Origin: Balanoglossus misakiensis
Taxonomy: Eukaryota > Hemichordata
Direction of reading: 5' to 3'
Assembly: GCA_040954595.2 (NCBI GenBank)
Contig: CM082577.2
Coordinates: 19,964,001-20,028,000 of the forward strand
Length of the DNA stretch: 64,000 bases
Made by a program: the position numbers and the translations under genes. Of the stretch, positions 23,001 through 37,793 are shown in pieces. Under the pieces are notes generated by a model. That model had not been told where the DNA came from. It made no database searches and worked only from the letters and a program-made list of their open reading frames with translations. Each line of letters opens with the position of its first letter. Within the stretch, counting starts at the first letter, position 1.

Positions 23001-26000
23001 TTGAAATGTTAATAAACCTACAAAGGCCATCTTGAAATATTCAACAAATTATATTTTAGGGAGTGACAAAAGTATCACACAATGCCAAAGATACCCAATA
23101 CAAAGCAAAATTGATAGTTACCTTATTCATTAAACAAGACTGCAATTCTTCTTCACTTATCACTGAACTACCTCTCTGGTTTTTCTGTTAAGGATGTACG
23201 TTAAGTTAAATTGAAAGTGTTGTCATTTTTTTAAATTGTGGATTTTTGGATCCTCCTTTGTATGTATAATTAAAATCCGTAATAAAATATAGGGGTCACT
23301 GCGCTTGTTTTTGAAATACAGAGCCATGAATTTAGTTGATCATAGAAGAAAACAGCTGACTTAGCATTTTTCACCAATGGTTTGTCTATGGGCAACATTT
23401 TTAACGCAATTTATCTCAAAATAGAGCGCGGTGAACCCCATATTTTATTTGACCAATGAATTTATATTTACTGGACTGAGCTTTGTGTGAAATTTCGTGA
23501 AAATGACAATAGTAGAAGTTTGTTTTTTAGCGATTATCAATGTAATCCTATGGGAAAAAGACCGGGCGCGCAGTGTTTCCGGTTTATGTTCTGCGCATAC
23601 ATCCTTAAGGTGGCATTGCATGAAAAGTTGTGATTTTGCCAAATTTTACTTTTTTACATAAATCGGTAGGCCTAATACTGACCCACACCCTGACTAATAC
23701 GTCTTGGCGGAAATGGCGCATAATCACCCCAAAATAGCACTTTTCTGAATGAGTTCACAGCTTAACAAATAGGTGTCAACAATGCAAATGGCCGTTTTTC
23801 TCAGTTTGCATTTTCGCTGCTCTTGACAACTTCAGAAGAATTTAGCTTCGCTCTGCGTTGGCCGAATTTGCTCAAATTTTAACAGGGGATTGTGTCTCCA
23901 ACAAAACGGTATTTTTGTTAGTCGATAAAGTGTCCCTGGCGGGAATAAACTCTGATTCAATACAACTCACCGTGAATTTGATCAAATTTTCTAAAAATCT
24001 AACTTTCAAACGCTGTTACTCCTCAATGGAAGCAGATAACGCAAAACAAAATTACCGTTTTTTTTGCACGTGTACTCTAGTTTCGAATGACATATTAAGA
24101 TGCATGATGCATGGTCAACTTTTTTACCTAATTCAAATTTAATGACATAATATAAAAAAATGGGTTTTTTAACCCAAAATCGCCACCATTTCCGGGGATC
24201 AATAATATTTGCGACTCAAACAAAAGTTCAAAAACTCAGCTTCCAGAATGTGTATGGTTTATGGGGGTTTTAACGTTGTCTTTGATGAGAAATAGGCCTC
24301 TGAAAAAGTCTCGACTGTTTCATGCAATGCCACCTTAATAGAAATAATAAAGAACACAAACAATGTGTGATAAATTATCACACTCTGCTGATCCCATAAG
24401 GTCTCACTGGCATGTATTATACATACCAAATGGGACTAAAATATTTTCATAAATGCAAGCCTAACAAATGGTTCATGCTTACCCTGTACCAAAAAAAGCA
24501 TGTTTGATAGCATTCTCCACAGAGCAGGCCCCACAAGCCATGGTCTGGAGCCTATTCAGGCCAGGTGGTGCTATCTGTTAGAAAATGACAACACAATCTG
24601 ATTAAAATCTTTCAGAAATGTATGGAAAGAAAACAGTGTGTTATACATGACATCAAAAAGGTTACTTTCACCATTCTGGTAGTATTTTTTTTATAAAAGC
24701 CAAATTTTTAATCAAACAAATTTAGTTTTAGTTGGCATGGCACTTCAGGCTATTTTACATATTCAAGCCCACAAGATGCTATTTGCGGTCCAAAACATGT
24801 ACCAATGGTAATTTAGCTCCAATCAGGCAGTAATTGTAAATAATTAATGCATATGAACTAATTGCATGGAAACAATATAAAATCACATTATCCCTGGCAT
24901 ACAATCAAACCAGGCCAACAGACCAACTTCACTCTTATATCTATCATATATACCATCTATAGTTTCATTGGTGATGAGTTACAAGTTGAACAAAATATAC
25001 AGTAGTTTATTAATTTTCACCATGATGATGATGATGATAATGATTATCTGTATAAATGAGTCTAATTATTAAGGTGAAACAAGCAAATCATCCAAGTTTT
25101 ACCGATAGTAGCGTCTTTTGAATCTTGTCCGGCAAGTCATCATTGGGATGAACTCCAAGTGCTGGTCTATTCACAAAGAAACTCTATTAAAAGTAAACAG
25201 AAATCTCTGATTTAAAGGGCAGTGATCATCATATGCGCATGTTGCTTACAGTCAATCTCATAAGGCAGTGCGCTGTCCTAACAACGGACAAGATGGCGGT
25301 GACCAAAGTCTGTGTCGCGATGTTGGAGATTGGGAAAAGACAGCAAATTGGGTGTAATGAAGGGACAAAAGTTGACTCTATTTATCCTTATTAACTAGTT
25401 AAAGCCTTGCTTGGGGATTCTTACACTGTTTGGTATGAAAAATAACTCCCTAAAACAAAGGGGGTTCAAGAAAAGGTCATCCCAGGCAGTGTAGATCGCA
25501 GGCAGAACACCGGGCGGCTGGTAAGCTGGGCCCGGAAGAGAGAAAAAAACACTGTTGTGTACAGTACTCATCCTCGCGCTCGTGGAGACAAACTGCAATT
25601 GAAGCAAATTACGTTGTACAAACTACCAGTATATTCTGTGTTCGGACGGAAAGAAATTATAATCAACCGAGAGGAAAACTGCACAAATTACTAGCAATTG
25701 CTCGGGTGCAGCCAAGACACAGTCGGTGTCACTTCAGCAGCTCAGGGACGATTTACAACAAAACAACATGCCTACCAAATTTCAATGCAATCTGACAAGC
25801 GGTTTTAGAGAAAAAACTTGATCAAAAAAGGCAAAAGTTTCTCCAAAATTATAAATATGCACATTTTGCAGCAATTTAAACAAAACTATGGTAACTCAGA
25901 TCACATATATGAAGCTTCATACTAAATGTCAAAGAAGTCGGCTGATCTATTCCAGAAAAGTAGATTTTTTACCAAAAATGTGAAAAAAGACAAAAAAATG

Positions 26001-29000
26001 CATAAAAATAGAAAATTCACGCTATTAGCTCAACACATACAGAACTGTGTGAGGTTAACATAAGATACATGCATACCAATTTTCAAATCAATTTGACCAG
26101 TGGTTGTTGAGTTTCTGAGTTTTGACCAATTTCACGTTTTCCCAGCTAATTTGCATATTTTTGGCATTGACAACTTCATTTGAACAAATTCCCATCTACA
26201 GCCCCTAATGCATCTGCACACCAAATATCGTGGTTACATGCACAGCGGTTTTCAAGTTTTTGATGTGGACGGACATGCAGACAGACATCCATCCATCCAT
26301 TCATACATACAGATGCAACTGATTCCATAAGGTCCCATGGTATTTTACATAACCAAATGGGACCTAAAAATTAAGCTTTAAATAGTCTTGTGTGCTTTTA
26401 ATTTCTGTCTATTAAAGCCTCTAGAGCTGCCACTTTTTGCATTACTTTCATGACTTTGTTTTCCTACTTAAAATTGGTCCATCTAAATAAGCTTACTGAT
26501 AGGTATACAAGAACACCTTATCGATGCCCGATTGTGACTGCATGTTGCAATTTGAACATGCTATGTATTAAACAGGTGCCGCACAAATTTAATCAGCCTG
26601 CCATACAGTCGAACAGCCATATGGGCTCATTAACATAATTTATAAAGCGTTCTAATTAAGCAATAACCCCGGTTTAACCGACTTTTTCCATGCTGCATGC
26701 CTAGTTCAGGGGCCAGCAGTGGTAAAACAGTATTTTACCATCACTCTCGTCGAATCAGAATGGCCGGCGGTAGCATGATATAATATAATTGAAATTGAAG
26801 ACCGTTAGATTTCCACTCACTGTAAACGCTGAAATTATGGTTGAAATGGTGGTTGTCTTTATCCTTTGACTGTAGCGTCAAAAACAAAACAGATTGGCAC
26901 TATGTGTGACAGTGTGTAGAATCTTATGTTCTTATGACACTTTATATTCATTGTGTGACGTTTCACTTACTGTAAGACTTAAATTTTTCTATTTAGATAT
27001 CAATGAATGTTCCAGCGACCCATGTTTGAATGGTGCACTGTGTAGTGATGGATTTAATAGTTATCAATGTCTCTGCTCACCGGGATTTGCTGGAACTCAC
27101 TGTGAAATGAGTAAGTGTTCAACTTGAAACATATACGTACAATACAACTACTGCCAATAACCTATTAAGCTGAATTTGTACAATAACTTTACATATTTGT
27201 ACAGTACATGGGGTCCCAATACCGATGCCCTGGAGACACAGTTGGTCAATTGGACCTTTGAAATGCCAAATGTAAACAAACAATATTAGGGTGTATTTAT
27301 AGATGGCAACAATTTTCCTGAAGGTCATTCAAACCACACACATTAGAATATACAGTAAACACCAAACTGGGTTCTAAATAAAAAAAAATTATATGTTGTA
27401 TAAACTGAAACATTGCACAGAAAGTCATGGGCACCCGGACATTTTTTTTCCGTATCATACTACATCTGTGTTTGTTTTTACGGAGAGTTGAAATTGACAT
27501 ACCCAATCTGAAAGTAGGACCTTAAAAAGTTAATTAGCTGTGTTTTGGTCATTATTGCATGAAAACGGTTGGGGTGATATCCATTTAAAAACATTTTTGA
27601 GTTTTTCTTCATCATAACAGTTTAAAAATATAAAAGCGCCTCTTTCTAAAACCCCGTATGACCGTGTTGAATTACACGCCCGAAAGTGGGTAGTATTTCT
27701 GTGACTCCCATAGACAACGCGTTTGGCACACGGCTATTACAGTGTACGCTGCTCGAGTTAACAGATACAAACAGGCGCAAATTATTTTGTCTACGCAATA
27801 TTCCAAGAATCGTAATCAAGTATCTTACAAAATACCAAAATCAGTCATGGCCTAGCCCGGCGACACAGGCGTAGTAGGGGAAAAGAAACGCCCGGGGACA
27901 GTCTCTATTTACGCACCGAATTCTGTGCGCAGAACGACACGGGTGGTAAATCTTGTGTGTAAGCTAATTGGTCACTCAATGTAAACCAAATGACATCATC
28001 GCATTCTAAATAAGGAAATAGAGGTGGAGTCATGTGTGAAATTCCCGCGACGGGATGTGGGAGTGGTTTACCAAGCTTTGTTAATTATATCATCCAACCA
28101 CTGGCGCCCGTCAACATTTGATAGATCACTCGTTATCCATTCGTTACTAAGCGACCCTGATCGTTGCCAGGGCTACTATCTTTCAGCTCAGCAGGAAATT
28201 TCTCTACTGTCCCCGGGCGTTGTATTCTAGATCGACACCTGTGTCTCCGGGCTAGTCATGGCCCAGCATTATAGACCAAGCTATGCGAACAAGGTCGCCT
28301 GGGAGTAGTCCGCTCAGAAGTAGCAGTACAGTGTGTGGAGACATCGCCGTAAAAGAAACAACACAGGCCCTGCCACACTGAGTTGCAATGCTTTTGGCTT
28401 TTTGCCGTCCCAGTGCAGTCGGTAACAAGATGTTACGGCACTTAATCTTCTCGGTTCGGCCTTTAATTTACACGATCCCGGCCGTTTCGGCCCAGAGACA
28501 AACCGATTCTGCAATTTGCAGTTCAGTAAAGGGATAGTCCTGGGACTGGGGAGCACATAGATCTGTACGCAGGGCTAGCAAACGGGACAAAACGACATAA
28601 TAGTAATAAAAGCAAGCGTGTTGTCAGATCGGTGGGACTGTAATGATCCTGGGAATACGATAGGCATGATAACTGGGGCAGTTCGCTTGCCTGGATTGAG
28701 TTCTCGTCCAATCAGAATGGGGGATTCTAGCATGATAACATATAATATTATGACAGAACTTCATGACCTCTGCAGGCGATCTGTGCCGTACAGAAGTTAT
28801 TTTGATGAATGATGCGGTGTATTCTGCTGCTGTATTTTTGCGAGCGTAGCAAGCGCAAATACAGCAGAATACTCCGCATCATGAGTGAAAATAACTTTTG
28901 TACGGCACAGATCGCCTGCAGAGGTCATGAAGTTCTGTTATTATTGCATATGTTTTCGCAGATTTGACGATGGAGTTTCAATCGCGGCGTATTGATTTTC

Positions 29001-32000
29001 ATTACAGTGATGCGCCACAGGCTATGCAACCCAGAGACCATGAGAGAAGGCCGCTCATTGGACAAAATGACGCAACCTTTGTTATACAATGATGATGATG
29101 GCTATTCTTGTATGCTTCTGATGTTTACAAACACAACGTAGTCCCACTTACTTACTCATTTGCATAAATAGCCATGAAATACCAACAAAAATTATTTAAT
29201 GGACACATGACTAATTTTCATAGTTATTTCATGGCTTTAATAATCTCAATTTATCATATGCCCTAGATTCACGTGCCCCGTGTAAGTCTATGGGGAAAAG
29301 CACCCTCACATCCGTGCAGTTTTTTTGCTTATCACGCCCCGGCCCGGTGACCATATTTGGAAGACGCGTTCAATATCCGGATCTAGTTTTGAGTTTATTG
29401 CGCGAGATTCGAAAGTTGTCATTGCTACGTTCGGAATTAAATTTTTCTGGTGCGGTGTCAGTGACTAGTGCACTTGCAGTGTGTGTATGTCCTATGCCGC
29501 TAACGAATCACATCCTCTTCCATAATCGCTGCATGTCATAGAGCTTTATTTTGAATTATGAATAGTAAAATTGATAAATGTGTGACTGTCGGAGTCGATC
29601 GTCGCTAAAAAAAAATATTTCGCTCACGAGCTTGTCTATATCTCACGTGCAATAGAATGTAAACAAATGACATAATGCATACCAATCCGCAAGAACTAGA
29701 GGAATATGGCTCTATGCGAAGCGATTGATCATTTCAAAACGATAGATAAAAACGTAATATTTACATTCCAAAATATGACAGAATGTGTATTTTATTAATT
29801 TCTTGGTGATTATTGTTCAATAAGGCATATGATAAAACCTTTACGGCCCTGATACGGGTTTTGCGGTCGGGCACTTCCACCGTACGACCTTGGCCCGCAA
29901 AACCCGTATCAGGGCTGTAAATGTAAGGTTTGACATGTTATGTGTGGGGTTTGATATAAATATCAAGAACAAAACTAACTAAGTTGTAGTAGTGAACCTC
30001 AGAATAATCTGCAGTACATATGCAATAATTTGAATAAATGATATAATTGTCCAAGCAATTCATTATATATATATAATTGACTTGCATTAAAATTAAATAT
30101 AAATAATTCATTATATGTAATTGTCTATATAATTCATTATATATATATAATTGAAACACTTTGTATATATGTAAATAATTAAGTGAGTCTTGCATGATTT
30201 TTAAATGATTAATTATATACATATAAGAATGTTAAATAATGACTTTTTTTTTACAAATAATTTAGTTAAAAAATAAGTTTACACCCCATAGCATTCTGCC
30301 TCGATCAAAAAAAGTGTGTCCTTGGATATGCAGAAATGAACCTCTAATGTAATTGAAGCACTATCACCAAATTAGTAAAACAACAGGAAATTTAACTCCA
30401 TGTACTTGGCAAGCTAACAACTACTGAATGTCATAGTCTGACCAAATTGTGTGTGTTCATGATTTCTGATAGATGAAAGTGATTAAAGCATATAATTTGG
30501 AAATTAACAAGAAAACATCACTCACCAAATTTGATGGGTCTTGAACAGCTGCAATAAGAGCTGGGTGGTTATATCCTATTGAAATTTAAAACAAGATATA
30601 CAGTAATGTGGATGTGCATGGAATATCTCATTCAGCCATCTTTGATAGCTCAGTCAGTTGCACTATAATGAAAATATTATGAATGGTTTTAGATTTAATT
30701 TCCACTCATAAATGATAATTAAAAGAAAACATCAAGCAAAGCAAGTTTGAACTCAATCTGATTAAAATCAGAGGTAGAGTTCAGCACCATCTTTACTTTC
30801 ACTGATTCTTTGCTCTTCACATGCTCCCGAGAACAGCAAAGACAGAGAACAAAACAGCCAAAGCCAAGAGAACAGAATAGCTATAACTATCACCAGCGCC
30901 TAACTCTACATCCGATTTTAATCAGATTAATATGTACCCACTGACTCAACTTTCTTGCTGATCTATTTCATAAGCAATATCACAGAGTGACTGTGGCAAT
31001 ATTAATGTTTATTTTTATTATAAAGTTAATCTCTATGCACACAAGTCACTGAGTAATTTCTACTGGTATGTATCTCGTGTGGGTTTGATATTTTATACAA
31101 CAAAATAAAATGGTATGTTTTGTATCTCTCAAAACAGCATAATATAGCATAAACTTATAACTGCTGAAAATGCTTCCTAATATTGGCAAACCGAACCCTG
31201 AGGAAACATAAATGACAAAATCAGCCTTGCAGACCTATACCCCTTAAAGGGACAAAGTCTCTCTTTTTTCATGTCGAAATCGATAAAATACGTACTCCAA
31301 ATCAAAACAAACTGTAAGTAACTCACATGATGACCACACATGGCTTGAAGAATACTGCAAAACAAGTTTTTGCCCTTTAACGCTAAGATTGACCTTACGT
31401 CTGGCCACAAGCGTGATTTTGAACCGCCATTTTGAACCCGGCTCAGCAGCAAGCAGTATAATAGAGTCGATTATGTTAGAATTAAATGGAGTTGAAGTTC
31501 CTAACCTCGCTGTGATTTTACTGGGACACGTTTTAGAACAAATCATAGAATCTGAGTGCATGTAGATGCTCATCACAAGGCGCTACCTACCATGACCAGG
31601 AACTTGCGACCTGACCGTGGGTTTCCAACGCCAAGGAGTGTTTGATTCCATTCCAACATTTAATTTCCGAGAAAATGTTTTATCTGACCTGCAGTTTTCC
31701 AGGCTCGGTGAGTTGTGGGTCCGGGTTGTGGATGACCACATTTACGTTTAGCAGCACCAGAGGGCAACACATACTTGCGCTCACGCTCGAATAAACGGTT
31801 AAGAACGAGTGTTTACTCCAAAAAACAGCATGGAAGTTGGGTGTGGTAGAACGTTGATTCACTATATGTACATGTAAAATAACACAAACAGTGTCTTGTA
31901 TCAAACATAATTAATGGAAAAAAGGGCAGCGAGAGAGAGACTTTGCCCCTTTAAATAACTCAAATCTATTACTAATATCAATAAGTTTAGTTATATATAC

Positions 32001-35000
32001 CTATGGGAACAGATGCAATTTGGGTGAAGACATCCAACATACAGTTACCATCTGCATCTACCAAGTAATTCCCTTTGGATTTATTGTAGTCACAGGCAAA
32101 CATTAAATGTCCAACATTCTATAAAGTAAAGATTAGATTATTTATAGAAAATGTGCAATTGGCATTTTTAACCTAATAAATACATGTATCCATCATCAGA
32201 ATGTTGTATTGGAGAATGAATACATGAAGTTTGGTGCAGATGCAGAGCATCACATGTTCTTGATGTTATTAGAGCAATAGTCAACTTTGTTAAGGAAAAG
32301 ACGTTGTAGCAATTACATCTGTCATGGAAAGTATGAAAGAGATTTCAACAACAACCATGATTTTTATATTTGTCTTTTATAATCATGTCATTTACTTTGA
32401 TTGTTTAGAACATAAAGAGTCTTAATTTTACAAGCAACAATTTTGATTTCCACAGAATACGCCACATCATCATCCACTCGCACGGCTTCTTGGCTCAAGA
32501 CCTCGGTGGTCGAAGATGTGGCCACATCCCCTCCGAGGCCCTAGATCTTCTAAACATAGCGACAAGGATACTGTGTTCTCACACTCCTGGCCGCTGGGAG
32601 TGTGGGATAGAGAGTGTGGGATCAAATCGATCCCACACTCTGTGTTAATGCGCACACAGACAACTGTTATCTGACACGAGCTCTGATTGGATAATGATAT
32701 TCATACCCCTCAGAACGAGCAAATATTATCCAATTGTGCGATGTGTTGTACACAAACCGGAACTACAATGTGATCAGGTCCTGTGCAGACGACAGTGGTG
32801 TACGTGGTTGGCGACAGACTAAAAAAAATAGCGTCAAGAACACTGTGGTCCCATTTGAGGACATAGCAACATAGCAATAAGCATATCTGCTCTGGATGCC
32901 AAGATATGGAAAAGTAGGTCAAAGGTCACCTGAGGTCATGCAAAATTTGGGCAAGAAATTTTGACCCTATACTGGTCCATGTTCAACAAAAACCAAACCT
33001 ATAGCCCTATTGGTTAGCCTGGAATTAGGTATGCACATAATTAATGAGATATGCAGGTGTCACAGGTAAGCCCAAAAATTTGCCTTTTATTTTGGCCCCA
33101 TTGTGCTCACTGACCAATAGACAGTCACTGTACAGGACTATTGCACAGACCAGAATTCCACAATAAGACGTGGACATAGCTTAACCATAGAGGTATAAGT
33201 AAAGGTATAAATTTAATAAAAAGACTAAAAAATTCATAAAAAATAAAACATCCATGATATTAACTTAACACTTACAGGTCGATGTGAGGTTGACATAAGG
33301 TACATGCATACCAATTTTTAAAGCAATCCGACCAGTAGTTGTTGACTTTCAGAGTTTTGATAAATTTCACATTTTACTGGCTAATTTGCATATTTTTGGG
33401 CCTGGCAACTTCGTTTGAACAAACTCCCATCTACAGCCCTGCCTGCATCTGCACACCAAATATCAAGGTGATACGCACAGCGGTTTTCAAGTTTTTGATG
33501 TGGACGGACATACAGACATACATACATACATCCATCCATCCATACATACATACATACATACATACATCCATACAGACGCAACCCATCCCATAAGGTCCCA
33601 TGGTATATAGGCCTATACCAATGGGACCTAAAAACGGTTGTATTTTCTTTATATCGGGCGAATTTATGCCACTGGAAACAATTTCCATATTTTAATGTGT
33701 TGAGCACATTTTTATAGCATGTGTGTACTGTAAACTCGTGATGAAATGGGGACTATGTTTTGCGGGGCGGATCAACATATGACTGGTCATGCAGTTATCA
33801 GTTGGTATTTTATAGATTTAGTTCTTTTATTGTAAATAAATGTTAATATCGCAAATTTCTAGTCGTGTGAGAAAAAGAATCTCACACACCAAGGACCTGG
33901 GATCATATTTCTCACACTCGTCGGGGATATTTTGTATTTTCTTGATATCGGGCGAATTTATGCCACTGGAAACAATCTCCATATTTTAATGTGTTGAGCA
34001 CATTTTTATGGCATGCGTGTACTGTAAACTCAGTAGTGTTACAGATGTGATGTAGCAGTACTGCTACATGCATGTCAGAGCATGTGTGCTACATGCCTGC
34101 AGCAATTATGCTGCAGGCATGTAGCACACTAGAAACATTATAGCAGCAAGGCTGTTACATTACTGTGCCAGCATAGCTGCTACAGCCATGCTACATGTCA
34201 GTTGCAACTGCCATGCTACATTACTGCGGCTACTTTCTAGTTACATTGCTGTTCTGCATGGCTGTTACATACATGCTGCATGACAGCTACACACATGTTA
34301 AACTTTGGTTGTGTATAGGATATGCCTGCCTAAAGATAACCGGTGCACTGAGAATGGGCAGCGTACTGTTTGACTGAGTGAAATGGGCAATGCGTACTGT
34401 TTCATGTTTCACAATGTTTCAATCGTAAATTGCAAGATCCGGTGAAATGCGATCGTGACTCGCGGTTTTCCAGGAGATTCCAGGAGTTTCCAGGAGGGGT
34501 TTTAAATTCCAGGAGATTTCAGGAGTTTCCAGGAGTGTACGAACTGTGATACATACAGGCACAACTGATGACGTCAAACAAAGGAAGATATCATGGGATT
34601 ATATGAAATTGTTCACAAGAGAAAGCCAGTCTGTCGTGTTCTGTGCGATACGATAAGTCAACAACAAAATTTCTGCCATTTTCCAAGTGCAATTCTTGGG
34701 TTTTTGTTTCCTCCAGTGCGGTCGACGTAACATGCAATCTGATTGGCCGGGTCGGAATGCGCAATTTCAACGGGAGCTTATATGGGAGTTGGTCAGATGT
34801 AGTGTGAGGCGACGTAAGTAAAAGACAATGCCATTCCCTACATCTGATGAGACAGAGGATAAGAGCGTAAATGAGCCACCACAGAAATGTCAGAGAACTA
34901 CTGCTACTGATGTGGCTGTCAAAGAACTCTTGTCAGGTGCTGACAAAGATGATGATAAGCAGACAGGAAGCAAAGATGAATCTGTTAAGGATGTAAGTTC

Positions 35001-37793
35001 AGTAAAATTGAAAGTATTGTCATTTTTTTTAATTGTGGATTTTTTTTATTCTCCTTTGTATGTATAATGAAAACCCGTAATAAAATATAGGGGTCACCGC
35101 GCTTGTTTATGAAATACAGAGCCATGAATTTGGTCGATAATAGAAGAATTCTGCTGACTCAGCATTTTTCACCAATGGTTTGTCTATGGGCAAAATATTT
35201 AACGCAATTTATCTCAAAATAGAGCGCGGTGACCCCTATATTTTATTGATCAATTAATTTATATTTGCTGGACTGAGCTATGTGTAAAATTTCGTGAAAA
35301 TGACAACAGTAGAAGTTTATTTTTTGGCGATTATCAATGTAATCCTATGGGAAAAAGACCGAGCGCGCAGTGTTTCCGGTTTATGTTCTGCGCGTACATC
35401 CTTAAGTGACATTGCAACTGATTGGCCCATATATCGATACTCAGTTGGCTGCTATTGTCATTAATGAGACAGAAGTTGACAGATGAGAATCTTACAGAGA
35501 AATTGTACCATTATATACTTCCAGGGAAATGTGATTCCAGCTCTCGTAGTAGAGGCAGAGGCTTCCAAAACAGAGGATATAGGCGTCCTCCTTTCAAGGA
35601 AGGATGGGAAGGGCAAACACTATGCCAATATAATGAGATGTGTTGTGACCACCAGTCCACTGTAAGAATTGCAGGTAGACTTAATCAGTTATTGGCAAAT
35701 TATTACACCTCACTCTGTATTCTGTACTCTTGATTGGCTGAGACAGTACCACGTGACATAGAAAAAACTCACGTCAAAGACACGGTGGTCCCATTTAGTG
35801 ATTACGCAAGAAAAAAGTCTACACCGGATTACATATACAGACAGACAGACACACACATAGAGAGATCAACAGGCAAACACTGACTGACCCATAAGCTGCC
35901 AATGGCATGTGTACTGTACATACACCAAATAGAACTGTTGGCGGCAAGTTTGTGTCATCGGTTTTCAAAATCAGGCCGACCCCCCCCCCCTTTCACCCAG
36001 GAGCAAAAAATGATGACCCCCCCCCCCCTTTAACAGACAATAAAGGGAATGAGGCCCCTCACACGTCAATTATAAATTTCTTAAAGTAATGATGACCCCC
36101 CCCCCACGCTGAAAACATTCGTCGTCCTGATCCTATGTACACTGTATGCAATAAATTTCTTAAAGTATTATTGAAGTATATAATAGTATATCGTTGCAAT
36201 AAAGAAATCTATGAACACATTAAAATGACAAGTCAATACAATAGTTGCTAGAATCGGTAAAACAAGAAATGTGGCGGGGGTGGGTGTCCCCCTCCCACAT
36301 AAGAAAATTTTGTAAAATACGGTGCTCAAAGTTGCATTTTAATGAACTCGAAAGCAAATTAACTCAATGTTAGGGAGGACAAATTTTAATTTTGCCACTC
36401 CACTCAAAGTTAGAAGATTTGGCATCATCTTCATCATGACATCTTTTATAAAACTTCTAGTATATCAGTTATGCGAAATGGATTAAACGATTATTCTCCT
36501 TTAGGTATTTACTTTGTTAAATATTATCATCTGTGGGTTCGGGGTGGCAAGCACTCTGCCCTGGTACACTAGACAAACCAGCAAAAAATGAAATGTGGCG
36601 GAGAATGAAGGGGGTGGGTGTTGGAGGGGATGCCCCCCTCCCACATTTGAAAATTTTGTAAAATAAAGGGTGCGAAACTGCAATTTTGTGGACTCAAAAG
36701 CAAAAGTTCGGTGGCCAAAGTATGTGACCCCCCCCCCAAACGTTTAAAAAAACCAGATGACCCCCCCCCCCCTTTTGGACTTCAAAATTTAAGTGACCCC
36801 CCCCCTGGATTTTGCCCCCCCCCCCCCCCCCCAACCGGCCATAAAAACTGAATGGTCCCTTAGGCTGCGGTGGTGTTAGGGGACACGTCAAATCAGGGGG
36901 CCGATGGTCCACAAAAGAATCAAGTTTTCACATTAATGTTATTAGCAGCATTTTTTGCTTTCTTTGTTTCTGATAGAAATGTACATGTGAGGCTGTTAAC
37001 TGACAACACAACTGTAGTGTCATACATTATTCCCATGGGAGGAACAAAGTCAAAGGAATGTAATGACACAACTTTTAAATTATGGACATGGTGTGTGGGA
37101 AATAACATGTGGGTTTATAGTGCTGCATATTTACCAGGGTGTAAAATAGCCCGGAGACCAGGGCGTAGGGGAAAAGAAACGCCCGGGGACAGTCTCTATT
37201 TACGAACAGAATTCTGTTCGTAGAACGACACGGGTGGTAAATCTTGCGTGTAAGCTAATTGGTCACTCAATGTAAACCAAATGACATCATCGCATTCTAA
37301 ATAAGGAAATAGAGGTGGAGTCATGTGTGAAATTCCCGCGACGGGATGTGGGAGTGGTTTACCAAGCTTTGTTAATTATATCATCCAACCACTGGTGCCC
37401 GTCAACATTTGATAGATCACTCGTTATCCATTCGTTACTAAGCGACCCTGATCGTTGCCAGGGCTACTATCTTTCAGCTCAGCAGGACTTGCACGACTGT
37501 CCCCGGGCCTTGTATTCTATATACGCCCTGGTCTCCGGGCTAGGTGTAAAATTACTGTAGCAGACTTTAGAATCCCGTCATTTCCAAGATCAAACTGAAT
37601 GGATACTCAAAATTGAGATTTTTTCATAAGGTGACAGAACACTGGAGTTCCCAACATATAGACCTGTTTGCATCAAGGCTTAATTTCAGATTGCCTACTT
37701 ACATATCTTGGAAACCAGATGCAAATGCTAAGTTTGTGATGCTTTTTCTGTCAACTGGACTGACCTATATTTCTATGCATTTCCCCCTTTTAG

